Part shown: positions 1 through 8,400 of the stretch, one piece after another
Numbering within the stretch: the first letter of the stretch is position 1
Layout: every line of letters starts with the position of its first letter
Assembly: GCA_036389835.1 (NCBI GenBank)
Contig: DASVWC010000055.1
Location: forward strand, 1-64,000
Length of the DNA stretch: 64,000 bases
Source: AC-37 sp036389835
Lineage (GTDB): Bacteria; Actinomycetota; Thermoleophilia; Solirubrobacterales; Thermoleophilaceae
Reading direction: 5' to 3'
The notes under the pieces: generated by a model
Told to the model about the DNA's origin: nothing
Databases searched by the model: none
The model's input: only the letters and a program-made list of their open reading frames with translations
Program-made: the position numbers and the translations under genes

Positions 1-963
1 GGCCCCGCCACCCCGCCCGACGGCGACTGCGACGGCGATCAGATCAAGAACAGCGTCGACCCCGACGACGACAACGACGCCCTGACCGACGACCTCGAGG
101 CGCTGCCGGCCCACACCGACCCGTGCAAGGCCGACACCGACGGCGACGGCGTGGGCGACGGCTACGAGTACCACTCGGCCAAGGACGTCAACGTCGCCGC
201 GCTGCCCTACCCCTCGAAGAAGCCGTGGCCGAACCCGCTCGACTCGACCGACGCGTTCACCGACCACGACGGCGACGGCCTCGACATGACCGACGAGTAC
301 CTCCTCTGGAAGTACTACGGGAACCTCTCGGTGCCGCTGAACTACAGCGCCGGTCTCCAGCGCAGCGTCGACGAGAACGCCCCGACCGCCATCGAGCTCG
401 CCTACGTCGACATGAACGGCGACGGCAAGCTCTCCGACGACGAGCGCGACGGTGACGCCGACGGCCTCACCAACTGGGACGAGTCCCACGGCCGCATGCT
501 CCAGGACTGGTGGGACTCCAAGTACGACGGCACGGTCTACCCCAAGGAGACCCGCTACGTCAACGTCTTCCCGGGCGTCAGCATCTTCGATCCGGACAGC
601 GACGGCGACGGCGTCAAGGACGGCGCCGACGACCAGGACCACGACGGCCTGACGAACTCCTTCGAGGTCGCGCGTCCCTCCAACTGGTACATCCCCGGTC
701 AGCCCGGAGCGGGCGTCTGGGGCCGCGAGTACGGCGATGCCTTCCCGTTCGCCGACCCGATGGCCAACCCCTGGGCCCGCGTGCAGCCGTACAACCCCTG
801 CAAGCCGGTCTGGTCGGCCAGCTGCCACCTGCACTGGCCCTTCGGCTACTACCAGGACGGCGAGATCTGGTGGGGCATCGACCGCGAGGACGCCGGCCCG
901 CAGCCGGTGGCCCCGTGGGACCCGACGCTCTACCCGCTCACCGACCGTCCGGACATGCCGTAG
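1..963 (+). CDS. Calcium-binding Asp-repeat protein, C-terminal part (partial)
   Basis: The frame is open from the left edge, so the start lies outside the window; 320 residues are visible. They carry several Asp/Gly-rich loops (DTDGDG, DHDGDG, DMNGDG, DSDGDG, DHDG) of the thrombospondin type 3 or dockerin/EF-hand kind, which in known families bind calcium and form rod-like extracellular regions. The last ~100 residues lose the loops and are rich in Trp, Pro and Tyr. The protein is probably secreted or surface-bound, but its N-terminus and any catalytic domain are not visible. A short perfect palindrome (963-974) follows the stop and may help termination. Confidence 0.75.
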   Translation, partial: GPATPPDGDCDGDQIKNSVDPDDDNDALTDDLEALPAHTDPCKADTDGDGVGDGYEYHSAKDVNVAALPYPSKKPWPNPLDSTDAFTDHDGDGLDMTDEYLLWKYYGNLSVPLNYSAGLQRSVDENAPTAIELAYVDMNGDGKLSDDERDGDADGLTNWDESHGRMLQDWWDSKYDGTVYPKETRYVNVFPGVSIFDPDSDGDGVKDGADDQDHDGLTNSFEVARPSNWYIPGQPGAGVWGREYGDAFPFADPMANPWARVQPYNPCKPVWSASCHLHWPFGYYQDGEIWWGIDREDAGPQPVAPWDPTLYPLTDRPDMP

Positions 964-1058
964 CCCGCGCGGGCCGGCTGTCACAGCTCACAGAGCGCGC
1001 GCGTAGGCGGTAACTTGCCGCCATCCGAAGGGCGGATGGACAGCGAGACCTCGTCGGG

Positions 1059-1442
1059 GTGGGACTCAGCGCCTTCGCGCTGATCAACGTCCTGACCGCG
1101 CTGTTCGCGGCGGTCGACCCCAGGGGGTTCTACGACGCGCTCGGGCCCTTCGGCGCGTACAACGACCACTACATCCGCGATGCCGTCGCGGCCATGCAGG
1201 GGTCGCTGGGGGTGGCGATGGCCATCGCGGTGTTCCGGCCCTCGTGGCGCGTGGGGGTGCTCGGCTACGCGGCGCTCCACTACCTCTTCCACACGATCAA
1301 CCACCTGGTGGACATCGGCGACGCCGACCCGGAGTCGGTCGGGGTGCTCGACTTCGTCTCCCTTGGCGTCGGGGCGGCCGTGCTCGCGTGGCTGCTCGCT
1401 CGGGCGGTGCGCGAGGAGCGCCTGCACAAGGGATCCGCATAG
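1059..1442 (+). CDS. Uncharacterised four-helix membrane protein
   Basis: A 127-residue hydrophobic protein with about four membrane segments (near residues 4-20, 41-59, 66-86 and 97-117) and a short basic C-terminus. I do not recognise the family with confidence. The GTG at 1059 is the first canonical start, but it has no Shine-Dalgarno sequence. The frame stays open upstream to an ATC at 1023, which lies six bases after a TAACTT hexamer (1011-1016), the geometry seen before leaderless starts elsewhere in this window. The true N-terminus may therefore be 12 residues longer. The stop TAG (1440-1442) overlaps a possible ATA start of the next gene. Confidence 0.65.
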   Translation: MGLSAFALINVLTALFAAVDPRGFYDALGPFGAYNDHYIRDAVAAMQGSLGVAMAIAVFRPSWRVGVLGYAALHYLFHTINHLVDIGDADPESVGVLDFVSLGVGAAVLAWLLARAVREERLHKGSA

Positions 1443-1456
1443 CCGGCCCGCTGCTC

Positions 1457-2308
1457 GTGGTGGACGCGCCGTCCCTGCTGTTCAGGGCGTTCTACGCGCT
1501 GCCCAAGACGATCACCGACGGCGACGGCCAGCCGGTCAACGCGCTCCTCGGGACGGCAAACATGATCATGCTCGAGCTCGAGCGACACTCGCCGCGCGCG
1601 GTGGTGCTCTGCTTCGGGCCGGACGCGGCCGCCTACCGCGTGGAGGCGTTCGCCGGCTACCACGCGGACCGCCCGCCGGTGCCCGACGAGCTGGCGCCGC
1701 AGTTCGCCGACTGCGCCGCCTTCTTCGGCGAGTTCGGCTGGGTCGTCGCCACGCACGGCGAGCTCGAGGCCGACGACCTGCTCGGCTCCTACGCCCGCGC
1801 CGAGGTCGCCGCGGGCGGCAGCGCGCTCGTGATGACCGGCGACCGCGACATGTACCAGTGCGCGGGGGAGGGGATCACGATCCTGTACGTGCGGACCGGG
1901 GACAGGCAGGGCGCCGAGGTGGTGGACGCGGCCGAGGTGAAGCGCCGCTACGGCGTCCCGCCCGAGCTGGTGCCGGACTTCATCGCCCTGCGCGGCGACC
2001 CCTCCGACGGCATTCCGGGGGCGAAGGGGATCGGGGAGAAGACCGCCGCCGAGCTGCTGAAGCGCCACGGCTCGCTGGAGGCGGCGCTGGCGGCGGCCGC
2101 GCGCGAGCGCCCGGCGCGCGTGTCTGGGGCGCTGCTCGACGGGCGCGAGCTGCTGCCGGTCTTCAAGCACATGGCCACGCTCCAGCACGTGGACGTGGAG
2201 CTCCCGCCGGACACCCCGCTCGACGCCGAGCGCGCGGCCGCCGCGGCCCGCGAGCGCGGCATGGAGCGGCTGGCCAAGCGCCTGGAGCGCGCCGGCGCTA
2301 GCCCTTGA
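1457..2308 (+). CDS. 5'-3' exonuclease-domain protein (PolA N-terminal/FEN-like)
   Basis: The protein matches the 5'-3' exonuclease domain of DNA polymerase I without any polymerase part: VVDAPSLLFRAFYAL at the N-terminus, acidic metal-site motifs ELEADDLLGSYA and MTGDRDMYQ, and the helix-hairpin-helix region GDPSDGIPGAKGIGEKTAAE. At about 283 residues it is the size of stand-alone family members, which cleave 5' flaps or RNA in repair. Codons from 1439 to 1456 also look coding (AGPLL). The GTG at 1457 is the first canonical start, but an ATA at 1439 sits five bases after AAGGGA (1428-1433) and overlaps the preceding stop as ATAG. The 3' end overlaps the converging gene by 11 bases. Confidence 0.85.
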   Translation: MVDAPSLLFRAFYALPKTITDGDGQPVNALLGTANMIMLELERHSPRAVVLCFGPDAAAYRVEAFAGYHADRPPVPDELAPQFADCAAFFGEFGWVVATHGELEADDLLGSYARAEVAAGGSALVMTGDRDMYQCAGEGITILYVRTGDRQGAEVVDAAEVKRRYGVPPELVPDFIALRGDPSDGIPGAKGIGEKTAAELLKRHGSLEAALAAAARERPARVSGALLDGRELLPVFKHMATLQHVDVELPPDTPLDAERAAAAARERGMERLAKRLERAGASP

Positions 2309-2819
2309 CGACCATGCCGCGGTGCACCGTCCACGGCACGCGCTTCGAGTAGCACACGTCGGTCACGCGCCCGTTGCGGGTCCACGTCTCGACGGTCTGC
2401 CCGCTACCGCTGGCGCTGCGGCCGTCCTCGGAGAGCTGGCCGCGCACGTGCACGTCGTAGCTGATCCGCTCGCCGCCGCCGACGTCCTGCGTCGCGTGGC
2501 CGTCGGTGCTGAAGCGGCGCCCGTCGTGCTCGAAGCGGTCGCCGTACTCGGGCTTGAAGACGAGGGTCGAGACCTCCGGCGCGCGATCCTTCTCGCAGCT
2601 CATCCGCCAGCGGAAGTACGCCTCGCGCACCTTGCCGTCGGTCACCGACAGCGCGGCGAGCAGGCCCTCCGGCGTCTGCCCGTGGTAGAGCGCGCCCTCG
2701 CTGAGCTTCCGCGGCGGCTCGCGGGTCGCGCGCATCGCGAGGACTCCCACCGCGAGGAGGGCGACCATGCCGTAGACGGCCAGGCGCATGGCGAGCACCG
2801 GGTTCATCCGGGTTCGCAT
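2298..2819 (-). CDS. Membrane-anchored hypothetical protein, paralogue A
   Basis: A 173-residue protein with one N-terminal hydrophobic segment (about residues 9-28) followed by an extracytoplasmic domain. The domain has a G-T-x-x-G start, a DGKV turn, an FRWRMSC motif, then an EHDGRRF segment and a later Cys. The gene at 4087-4575 has the same order of elements (TTTQG, DGRV, WRSRC, ARDGQRF, Cys), so the two are divergent paralogues on either side of the alcohol dehydrogenase gene. The two Cys residues may form a disulphide. No function can be assigned. ATG 2819 is chosen because it gives a short basic n-region before the membrane segment. Confidence 0.7.
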   Translation of the reverse strand: MRTRMNPVLAMRLAVYGMVALLAVGVLAMRATREPPRKLSEGALYHGQTPEGLLAALSVTDGKVREAYFRWRMSCEKDRAPEVSTLVFKPEYGDRFEHDGRRFSTDGHATQDVGGGERISYDVHVRGQLSEDGRSASGSGQTVETWTRNGRVTDVCYSKRVPWTVHRGMVVKG

Positions 2820-2902
2820 CGGCGCATCGCCGCTCCGACTTGACGTTTCGCGGCGAGGCGGGCGGGTACCGCCAAGCCGCACCCGACGCAGGAGCCCGGA
2901 CC

Positions 2903-4090
2903 ATGAAGGCAGTCGCCTGGCACGGCAAGCGCGACGTCCGCGTCGACAACGTGGAGGACCCGAGGATCGAGGAGCCGACCGACGCGATCATCCGCGTGAC
3001 CTCGACCGCCATCTGCGGGTCGGACCTCCACCTGTACGAGTTCATGGGCGCGTTCATCGACGAGGGCGACGTCCTCGGCCACGAGCCGATGGGGATCGTC
3101 GAGGAGGTCGGCCCCGAGGTGACGAACCTCTCGCGCGGGGACCGCGTCGTGATCCCCTTCAACATCTCGTGCGGCCACTGCTTCATGTGCGAGCAGGACC
3201 TCCAGTCGCAGTGCGAGACCACGCAGGTCCGCGAGTACGGGCGCGGCGCGTCGCTCTTCGGCTACACGAAGATGTACGGGCAGGTGCCCGGCGGGCAGGC
3301 CGAGTACCTGCGCGTGCCGCAGGCGCACTACGGGCCGGTGAAGGTGCCCGACGGGCCGCCGGACGACCGCTTCGTGTACCTCTCGGACGTGCTGCCCACC
3401 GCCTGGCAGGCGGTCGAGTACGCAGGCGTGCCGGACGGCGGCACCGTCGTCGTGCTCGGCCTCGGGCCGATCGGCGACATGTGCGCCCGCATCGCCCAGC
3501 ACCACGGCCACCGCGTGATCGCCCTCGACCTGGAGGCCGACCGCGTCGAGCGCGGGAAGGCGCGCGGCTACGAGGCGCTGAACCTCGAGGACCTCGACGA
3601 TCCGGGCGACGAGGTCCGCGCGATGACGGACGGCCGCGGACCCGACTCCGTGATCGACGCGGTCGGCATGGAGGCGCACGGCTCCACCGCGGCGAACGTG
3701 GCGCTCCAGATGACCACGCTGCTGCCGGACGCGATCGCCTCGAAGATCATGCAGCGGATGGGCGTCGACCGGATGAGCGCGCTGCTGATGGCGATCGACA
3801 TGGTGCGCCGTGGCGGCACGATCTCGCTGAGCGGCGTGTACGGCGGCGAGACCGACCCGCTGCCGATGTTCACGCTCTTCGACAAGCAGGTCCAGCTGCG
3901 GATGGGGCAGGCCAACGTGCGCGCCTGGACCGACCGCATCATGCCGCTCCTGACCGGCGACGACGACCCGCTGGGCGTGGACGACTTCGCCACCCACCGC
4001 CTCCCGCTCGACGAGGCTCCCGGCGCCTACGAGCGCTTCCAGAAGAAGGAGGACGGGGTCGTGAAGGTGCTGCTGAAGCCGAACGGCTAG
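2903..4090 (+). CDS. Zinc-dependent medium-chain alcohol dehydrogenase
   Basis: A 395-residue medium-chain dehydrogenase of the formaldehyde/threonine dehydrogenase-like branch. The catalytic zinc site shows as CGSDLHLYE with GHEPMGIVEEVG, the structural zinc loop as CGHCFMCEQDLQSQC, and the NAD(P)-binding Rossmann motif as GLGPIGDMC near residue 190. The expected reaction is NAD(P)-dependent oxidation of an alcohol or aldehyde adduct; the substrate is not readable. ATG 2903 follows CAGGAG about ten bases upstream and gives the classic MKAVAWHGKRDVRV start. The stop overlaps the converging gene by four bases. Confidence 0.9.
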   Translation: MKAVAWHGKRDVRVDNVEDPRIEEPTDAIIRVTSTAICGSDLHLYEFMGAFIDEGDVLGHEPMGIVEEVGPEVTNLSRGDRVVIPFNISCGHCFMCEQDLQSQCETTQVREYGRGASLFGYTKMYGQVPGGQAEYLRVPQAHYGPVKVPDGPPDDRFVYLSDVLPTAWQAVEYAGVPDGGTVVVLGLGPIGDMCARIAQHHGHRVIALDLEADRVERGKARGYEALNLEDLDDPGDEVRAMTDGRGPDSVIDAVGMEAHGSTAANVALQMTTLLPDAIASKIMQRMGVDRMSALLMAIDMVRRGGTISLSGVYGGETDPLPMFTLFDKQVQLRMGQANVRAWTDRIMPLLTGDDDPLGVDDFATHRLPLDEAPGAYERFQKKEDGVVKVLLKPNG

Positions 4091-4575
4091 AGGTCGACGG
4101 CGAAGCCGATCGCGCCGCTGTCGCAGGTCTGCATGAGGTGGTCGCCGCTGTAGGTCCGCAGGGTGAACGCGAGGCTGCCGCGGGCGACGCCGCCCGCCGC
4201 CTGGCCCTCGAGGTGCGCGTCGAGCCGGGCCGTCTGGTCGTGCCAGCCGGCGTTCTCCGTCTCCCACTCGTCGGCGAAGCGCTGGCCGTCGCGCGCGAAG
4301 TCACCGTCGAAGGCGTCCATGAAGCCGCTCTGCCGCGTGACCTCACGCCCGTCGGAGCAGCGCGAGCGCCAGCTGGCCTCGACGGCCACCACGCGGCCGT
4401 CCGCGAGCTTGACCTCGACCGGCAGCCCCTGAGTCGTGGTGCCCTGCACCCAGCGGCCGGCCGGCGGGCCGGGCGCGCCCTTGGCGTCACCGCGGTCGAT
4501 CAGGTGGAGGACGCCCAGCGCGATCACGACCGCGTAGACGGCGAAGCGGGCGAGCGGGAACGGGCGCGCTGGCAC
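4087..4575 (-). CDS. Membrane-anchored hypothetical protein, paralogue B
   Basis: A 162-residue protein with an N-terminal anchor (about residues 8-26) and an extracytoplasmic domain sharing its motif order with the gene at 2298-2819: QGTTTQG, LADGRVV, SWRSRCSDG, ARDGQRF and a Cys near the C-terminus. It starts with GTG 4575. Two conserved Cys suggest a disulphide outside the membrane. The function is unknown; presence of both copies around one dehydrogenase suggests local duplication, but no role in that reaction is implied. Confidence 0.7.
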   Translation of the reverse strand: MPARPFPLARFAVYAVVIALGVLHLIDRGDAKGAPGPPAGRWVQGTTTQGLPVEVKLADGRVVAVEASWRSRCSDGREVTRQSGFMDAFDGDFARDGQRFADEWETENAGWHDQTARLDAHLEGQAAGGVARGSLAFTLRTYSGDHLMQTCDSGAIGFAVDL

Positions 4576-4615
4576 ACGGGCTCATCGGCCGCCGCGGGGC
4601 GGCGGTTGAGCGCCG

Positions 4616-4978
4616 CTAGTCGCGCTGCGTCGCGCGCCAGACCCAGTAGACGAAGACGGCCTGGAGCGGAAGGCGCGCCCAGAGCGCGGGCTCGGGAACG
4701 TCGCCGTAGTCGCCGGCGTTGACCGCCATGTGCACGTTGGCGGGGAACACCGCCACCAGCGTGGCGATCAGGAACAGGCCGGCTCGCCTGCGCGTGCGCG
4801 GGTGCATCGTGCCGAGGGCGCCGGCTATCTCCGCCACGCCGCTCGCGTAGACCAGCTCGCGGTGGGCCGGGATGTACGGCGGCATGATCCGCTCGTACCA
4901 GCGCGGCTTGACGAAGTGCATGACTCCGGCGAACGTCATCACCGGGCCGGCGAAGAAGGTGGCCACGCGCTCTCCCAC
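4616..4978 (-). CDS. DoxX-family membrane protein
   Basis: A 120-residue integral membrane protein with about four helices. The motifs GVMHFVKPRWYERIMPPYIP and the following ASGVAEIAGALG match the DoxX family, whose members are small membrane proteins sometimes linked to redox or thiosulphate:quinone reactions. GTG 4978 is the first reasonable start; no Shine-Dalgarno sequence is seen. An alternative internal ATG gives MTFAGVMHF. The upstream region (4979-5223) contains a 7-bp stem-loop at 5081-5099 and nothing else I can name. Confidence 0.8.
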   Translation of the reverse strand: MGERVATFFAGPVMTFAGVMHFVKPRWYERIMPPYIPAHRELVYASGVAEIAGALGTMHPRTRRRAGLFLIATLVAVFPANVHMAVNAGDYGDVPEPALWARLPLQAVFVYWVWRATQRD

Positions 4979-5080
4979 GGTGGCTGACCCTACAGGGGTA
5001 AAGGTCTCCGTTGCGGCTGCCGACAACTTCGCCAGACGCCGCTGCTCTATCGAGACAAGCGTCGAACACACGATAAGGAA

Positions 5081-5099
5081 GAACCTCGGGTTGAGGTTC
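5081..5099. promoter_or_regulatory. Perfect 7-bp inverted repeat upstream of the DoxX gene
   Basis: GAACCTC, a five-base spacer and GAGGTTC form a perfect dyad in the AT-richer part of the 245-bp gap between the LtrA and DoxX genes (both on the minus strand). It could be an operator for the DoxX gene or a weak terminator for ltrA; there is no U-tract that would decide for a terminator. Confidence 0.4.
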
Positions 5100-5223
5100 G
5101 GGACAACCCCCGACGGCGTCGCGGGCCCCGCTCCCCCCGATTCCACCCGTCGTGGCGAGGCCGGCCGAAAGACCTGCCTCGCCGCGGCGGGATTTTTTCT
5201 TTCCAGCAGCGGCCGCGCGCTGG

Positions 5224-6411
5224 TCAGTCCGCGGCGGACTCGCGCGCGAGCTGGTGGCGGATCCGGTCGCGCGCGTCGGCGAAGCGGATCGCCTCGTAGG
5301 CGATCAGCAGCGCCAGCAGGCCCGCCACGACGGCCAGGGCGGCGAGGGCCGGGATCTCCACGGCCACCGGGATCAGCGCGAGGAGCAGCAGCCCGGCGGC
5401 GAGCCGCTGGCGGTTGAGCGTGTGGATGTTGCGCCAGCGGAACGCGACGTGGGCCAGCAGGTAGAGGGTCGTGCCGCCGAACATGGCCACGGCCGGCACG
5501 AGCTTCAGGGGGTCGTCCACGTTCCCGAGCGTCTTCTTCAGGCCGAGAGCGCCGAGCACGATCCCGGCGATCATCGGGAAGTGGAGGTAGCCGTAGGAGT
5601 CGCGGCCGATCGAGTTCTGCTCGCGGCCGGGCGCCGCCCGCGCCAGCCGGCGCGTGGCCACGATCGCCACCACGTCGAAGTACAGCCACCACAGCGCCGC
5701 CGCCACCGCCGTGCCGAGCACCGCCGCGACGACCACGCCGGCGTCCACGCCGAGCTCGGCGCCGGCCCCGATCGCGACGATCGACTCGCCCAGCGCGATG
5801 ATCACGATCAGGCCGAAGCGCTCGGCGAAGTGCTCGGGCAGGATCCGCCAGCCCTCGACGCCGAAGAAGTACGGTCCGCCGAAGTCGAGCACGATCGCGA
5901 CCGCCCACAGGGCGCCCTGGAGGACGTCGTCGGTCGCGGCGGCCGCCGCGATCAGGGCCACGCCGATCGCCGTGCTCGTCCCGAGGCCGATCACCGAGCG
6001 CCGGAGCTGGGGGTCGTCGCGGCTGGCGAGCGCGAACAGCGCGATGTGGGCGACGCGCACGGCGGCGTAGGCGCCGGCGAACAGCAGCGCCAGGCGGTCG
6101 AAGGCCTCGGGCACGCAGAGCGCGGCCACGAGCATGGCCGCCATCGCCGCGAACATCACGATGCGCACGACGCCCTCCTCGGGGTCGAGCACGCTCGTTA
6201 GCCACGCGTAGCCGCTCCACGCCCACCACAGCAGGGCCATGACCAGCAGGGCCTGGGCGAGCCCCTCCCAGCTCGGCACCGCCGCCATCAGCGCGGTGCA
6301 TTGCGTGAGCGCGAGCACGAAGACGAGGTCGAAGAACAGCTCGAGCGGCGTGACCCGCTCCTCCTCGCGCAGGACGGCGGAGATTCGCGGGTGGCTGGGA
6401 GCGACGCTCAT
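5224..6411 (-). CDS. ltrA: Low temperature requirement protein A (LtrA) family
   Basis: A 395-residue polytopic membrane protein. The N-terminal motif TPLELFFDLVFVLALTQ and the later internal motifs GEGW/ PEHFAERFGLIVIIALGES match the LtrA family, named after a Listeria locus needed for growth in the cold; the biochemical role is unknown. About eleven hydrophobic segments can be counted. ATG 6411 lies 11 bases after TATAAG (minus strand), and that hexamer overlaps the -10 of the divergent DUF202 gene, so both genes share one very short promoter region. Confidence 0.9.
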   Translation of the reverse strand: MSVAPSHPRISAVLREEERVTPLELFFDLVFVLALTQCTALMAAVPSWEGLAQALLVMALLWWAWSGYAWLTSVLDPEEGVVRIVMFAAMAAMLVAALCVPEAFDRLALLFAGAYAAVRVAHIALFALASRDDPQLRRSVIGLGTSTAIGVALIAAAAATDDVLQGALWAVAIVLDFGGPYFFGVEGWRILPEHFAERFGLIVIIALGESIVAIGAGAELGVDAGVVVAAVLGTAVAAALWWLYFDVVAIVATRRLARAAPGREQNSIGRDSYGYLHFPMIAGIVLGALGLKKTLGNVDDPLKLVPAVAMFGGTTLYLLAHVAFRWRNIHTLNRQRLAAGLLLLALIPVAVEIPALAALAVVAGLLALLIAYEAIRFADARDRIRHQLARESAAD

Positions 6412-6422
6412 GCGGGCGTCAA

Positions 6423-6430
6423 CTTATAGT
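6423..6430. promoter_or_regulatory. Overlapping divergent -10 elements for ltrA and DUF202
   Basis: On the plus strand TATAGT (6425-6430) stands seven bases before GTG 6438. On the minus strand TATAAG (6428-6423) stands 11 bases before ATG 6411. Only 26 bases separate the two start codons, so both transcripts should be leaderless or nearly so. Confidence 0.55.
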
Positions 6431-6437
6431 CGCGCCG

Positions 6438-6791
6438 GTGACCGACCCAGGCCCCGGCGACGCCGTCCGGCGAACTCGGCTCGCGAACGAGCGCACCTAC
6501 CTCGCGTGGCTGCGCACCGGGATCGCGGCCCTGGCCACCGCGCTCGCGGTCGGCCGTCTGCTGCCCGCCCTCACCGACGGCCACGACTGGCCCTACGCCG
6601 TGATCGGCGCCGGCTGGGCGATCGTCGGGATCGTGATCGTCGGCTACGGCCTGGTGCGGGCGCGCGACGTGGAGGAGGCGGTCGTGCGCGGCGAGTTCGC
6701 GCCGCTCTCCGCGCGGGCCGTGCTCAGCATCACGAGCCTCGCCGTCGCTCTCGGCATGGCTACCTTCGTCGCGGTCGTGACGCAGGCGTAG
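6438..6791 (+). CDS. DUF202-family membrane protein
   Basis: A 117-residue protein with three membrane helices. The segment RLANERTYLAWLRTGIA is the signature of the DUF202 family (small membrane proteins, related to a yeast vacuolar transporter chaperone domain). GTG 6438 is seven bases after TATAGT, which suggests a leaderless mRNA. The 3' end overlaps the converging secreted-protein gene by 32 bases. No role can be given beyond membrane location. Confidence 0.88.
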   Translation: MTDPGPGDAVRRTRLANERTYLAWLRTGIAALATALAVGRLLPALTDGHDWPYAVIGAGWAIVGIVIVGYGLVRARDVEEAVVRGEFAPLSARAVLSITSLAVALGMATFVAVVTQA

Positions 6792-8400
6792 CGGCCACGC
6801 GGAAGCCGGCCACGCGCGCCGGCGCGGCCGGGCCGCCCGGCTCGACCGGCTGCGCGCTGACCCGGTAGCGGCCGGGAGCCAGCCGGCGCCCGGCGACCCA
6901 GCCGCCGAAGCGGAGCTTCGACGGGCCCGCGGGCGCCGCCCGGCGGAGCGACCCGGGCACGCCGACCCAGCGCGTGCAGCGCCTGCGCCCGCGCGGGACG
7001 CCGCGCCGGGGGGCGGTGCGGCACTTCGTCCCGGCGAGCATGCCGGCGGTCGCCCGGGTGAAGGAGAGCGTGACCTGCGCCGGGCGCGTGAGCGCGAAGG
7101 CGATCCGCGCGCTCGAGCCGAGCCGGTGGCGCGAGGCGCGCATCGGGCTCGGGGTGACGCCGAGCGCCGTCAGCGCGACCGGCGGGGGCGGGGGAGGAGG
7201 CGGTGGCGGCGGCGGGGGGTCGGGAGTGGTGAAGGTGCGGTCGGCGCCGGCGCTCGAGCCGTGCTCGCCGGTCGCCACGACCCGGTAGTGGTAGGTGGTC
7301 GAGGGCTGGAGGCCCGCGACCTGCGCGCTCACGCCGTTCGTGCGCATCGCGACCGACACCGAGCGCTCCTCGGTCGCCGCGCCGTACCCCGGCCCAGGGC
7401 CGTACTCGAAGCGGTAGCTGGTGGGCGTGCCCTCGGGGTGCACGGTCCCCGTCAGCGTGCCCGTGCCGTCGTGGGCGCCGGAGGCGTCGCCGGTGGCGAC
7501 GGTCGGCGGCGCGGCGGCCGCGGCCACCGGGCAGCCTGGGTCCGGCGACGGGTCCGCGGGGGGCGAGGGCTCGGGGGCGGAGTGCGGCACCTCGGCCGGG
7601 CCGGCGGCGGAGTGGGCGTGCGACCAGACCATCCAGCCGTAGACCGGGCAGGTGCCGGAGAGCGTCCTCACGTAGCGCGCGGTCACCTGGCCGTTCACGT
7701 TCCCGTCGCGGTCCCAGGCGCTCATCGCGACCGGTTCCACGTCGCAGGTGCGCACGAGCTGGTCGGGCGCCAGCAGCGTGCGCACGATGCCGCCGCCGCG
7801 CACGTTCACGAAGCTCCAGAGCAGGTAGGTGTAGTGGATGTCGGTGCGGTCGCCCTGGTCGGCGCCGGGGTCGCCGTAGTGCTCGAACGACGAGCCCTTG
7901 TTCGAGCCGGACGCCAGCTCGGAGGGGTGCTTGTAGTGCATCTCCTCGGGGATCGAGGCGACCTTCACGCGGTGCGCGCCGGTCAGCGAGTCGCACGGCG
8001 CGCCGCGCCCGCCGCCGGACGGCACGACCTCCGGCAGGGGGCCGGCGAGGTCGGTGGCGAGGAGCTGCCCGTACTTGGTGTTGGGCTCGTCGCTGTAGCC
8101 GTTGCCGCCGCGGTGGAAGACGAGCGGCCCGGCGGCGGTCGGGAAGACCTCGTGGAGGTCGAGGCGGACCGTGTTCGGCGGGCAGCGGCCGTCGTTGAAG
8201 GTGAGCGCGTCGTGGACGGTGAAGCCGGTCGGCGAGCCGTCGGAGAAGCGCAGCGCGGCGGGCGAGACCGCGAGCTGCACGCAGGGCGCGACGTGGTTCT
8301 GCCCGTTGGCGTTGAAGAGCGAGGCGGGCTGCGCGGCGGACGCTCCCGCGGCAGCGAGCAGGAGGGCGGCGATCGCGGCGGTCGTAGCTTTGAGCGCCAT
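6760..8400 (-). CDS. Secreted multidomain protein with fibronectin-like domain
   Basis: A 546-residue secreted protein. Residues 1-22 form a signal peptide (MALKATTAAIAALLLAAAG). Residues ~25-260 are a globular domain with several Cys and motifs such as VKVASIPEEMHYKHP that I do not recognise. A Pro-rich linker leads to a fibronectin III-like domain with the typical GLQPSTTYHYRVVAT strand near residues 340-390, then a run of 13 Pro, and a C-terminal Arg-rich sandwich domain with RLAPGRYRVSAQ, a form common in secreted proteins of this lineage. Its start codon shares the CATG at 8398-8401 with that of typA on the other strand. Confidence 0.75.
   Translation of the reverse strand: MALKATTAAIAALLLAAAGASAAQPASLFNANGQNHVAPCVQLAVSPAALRFSDGSPTGFTVHDALTFNDGRCPPNTVRLDLHEVFPTAAGPLVFHRGGNGYSDEPNTKYGQLLATDLAGPLPEVVPSGGGRGAPCDSLTGAHRVKVASIPEEMHYKHPSELASGSNKGSSFEHYGDPGADQGDRTDIHYTYLLWSFVNVRGGGIVRTLLAPDQLVRTCDVEPVAMSAWDRDGNVNGQVTARYVRTLSGTCPVYGWMVWSHAHSAAGPAEVPHSAPEPSPPADPSPDPGCPVAAAAAPPTVATGDASGAHDGTGTLTGTVHPEGTPTSYRFEYGPGPGYGAATEERSVSVAMRTNGVSAQVAGLQPSTTYHYRVVATGEHGSSAGADRTFTTPDPPPPPPPPPPPPPVALTALGVTPSPMRASRHRLGSSARIAFALTRPAQVTLSFTRATAGMLAGTKCRTAPRRGVPRGRRRCTRWVGVPGSLRRAAPAGPSKLRFGGWVAGRRLAPGRYRVSAQPVEPGGPAAPARVAGFRVAATPASRPRRR

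Noticed and set aside
5180..5205. GC palindrome followed by a T-run on the plus strand that looks like an intrinsic terminator
   Set aside because: No plus-strand gene ends upstream of it; both neighbours are on the minus strand. It may be accidental.
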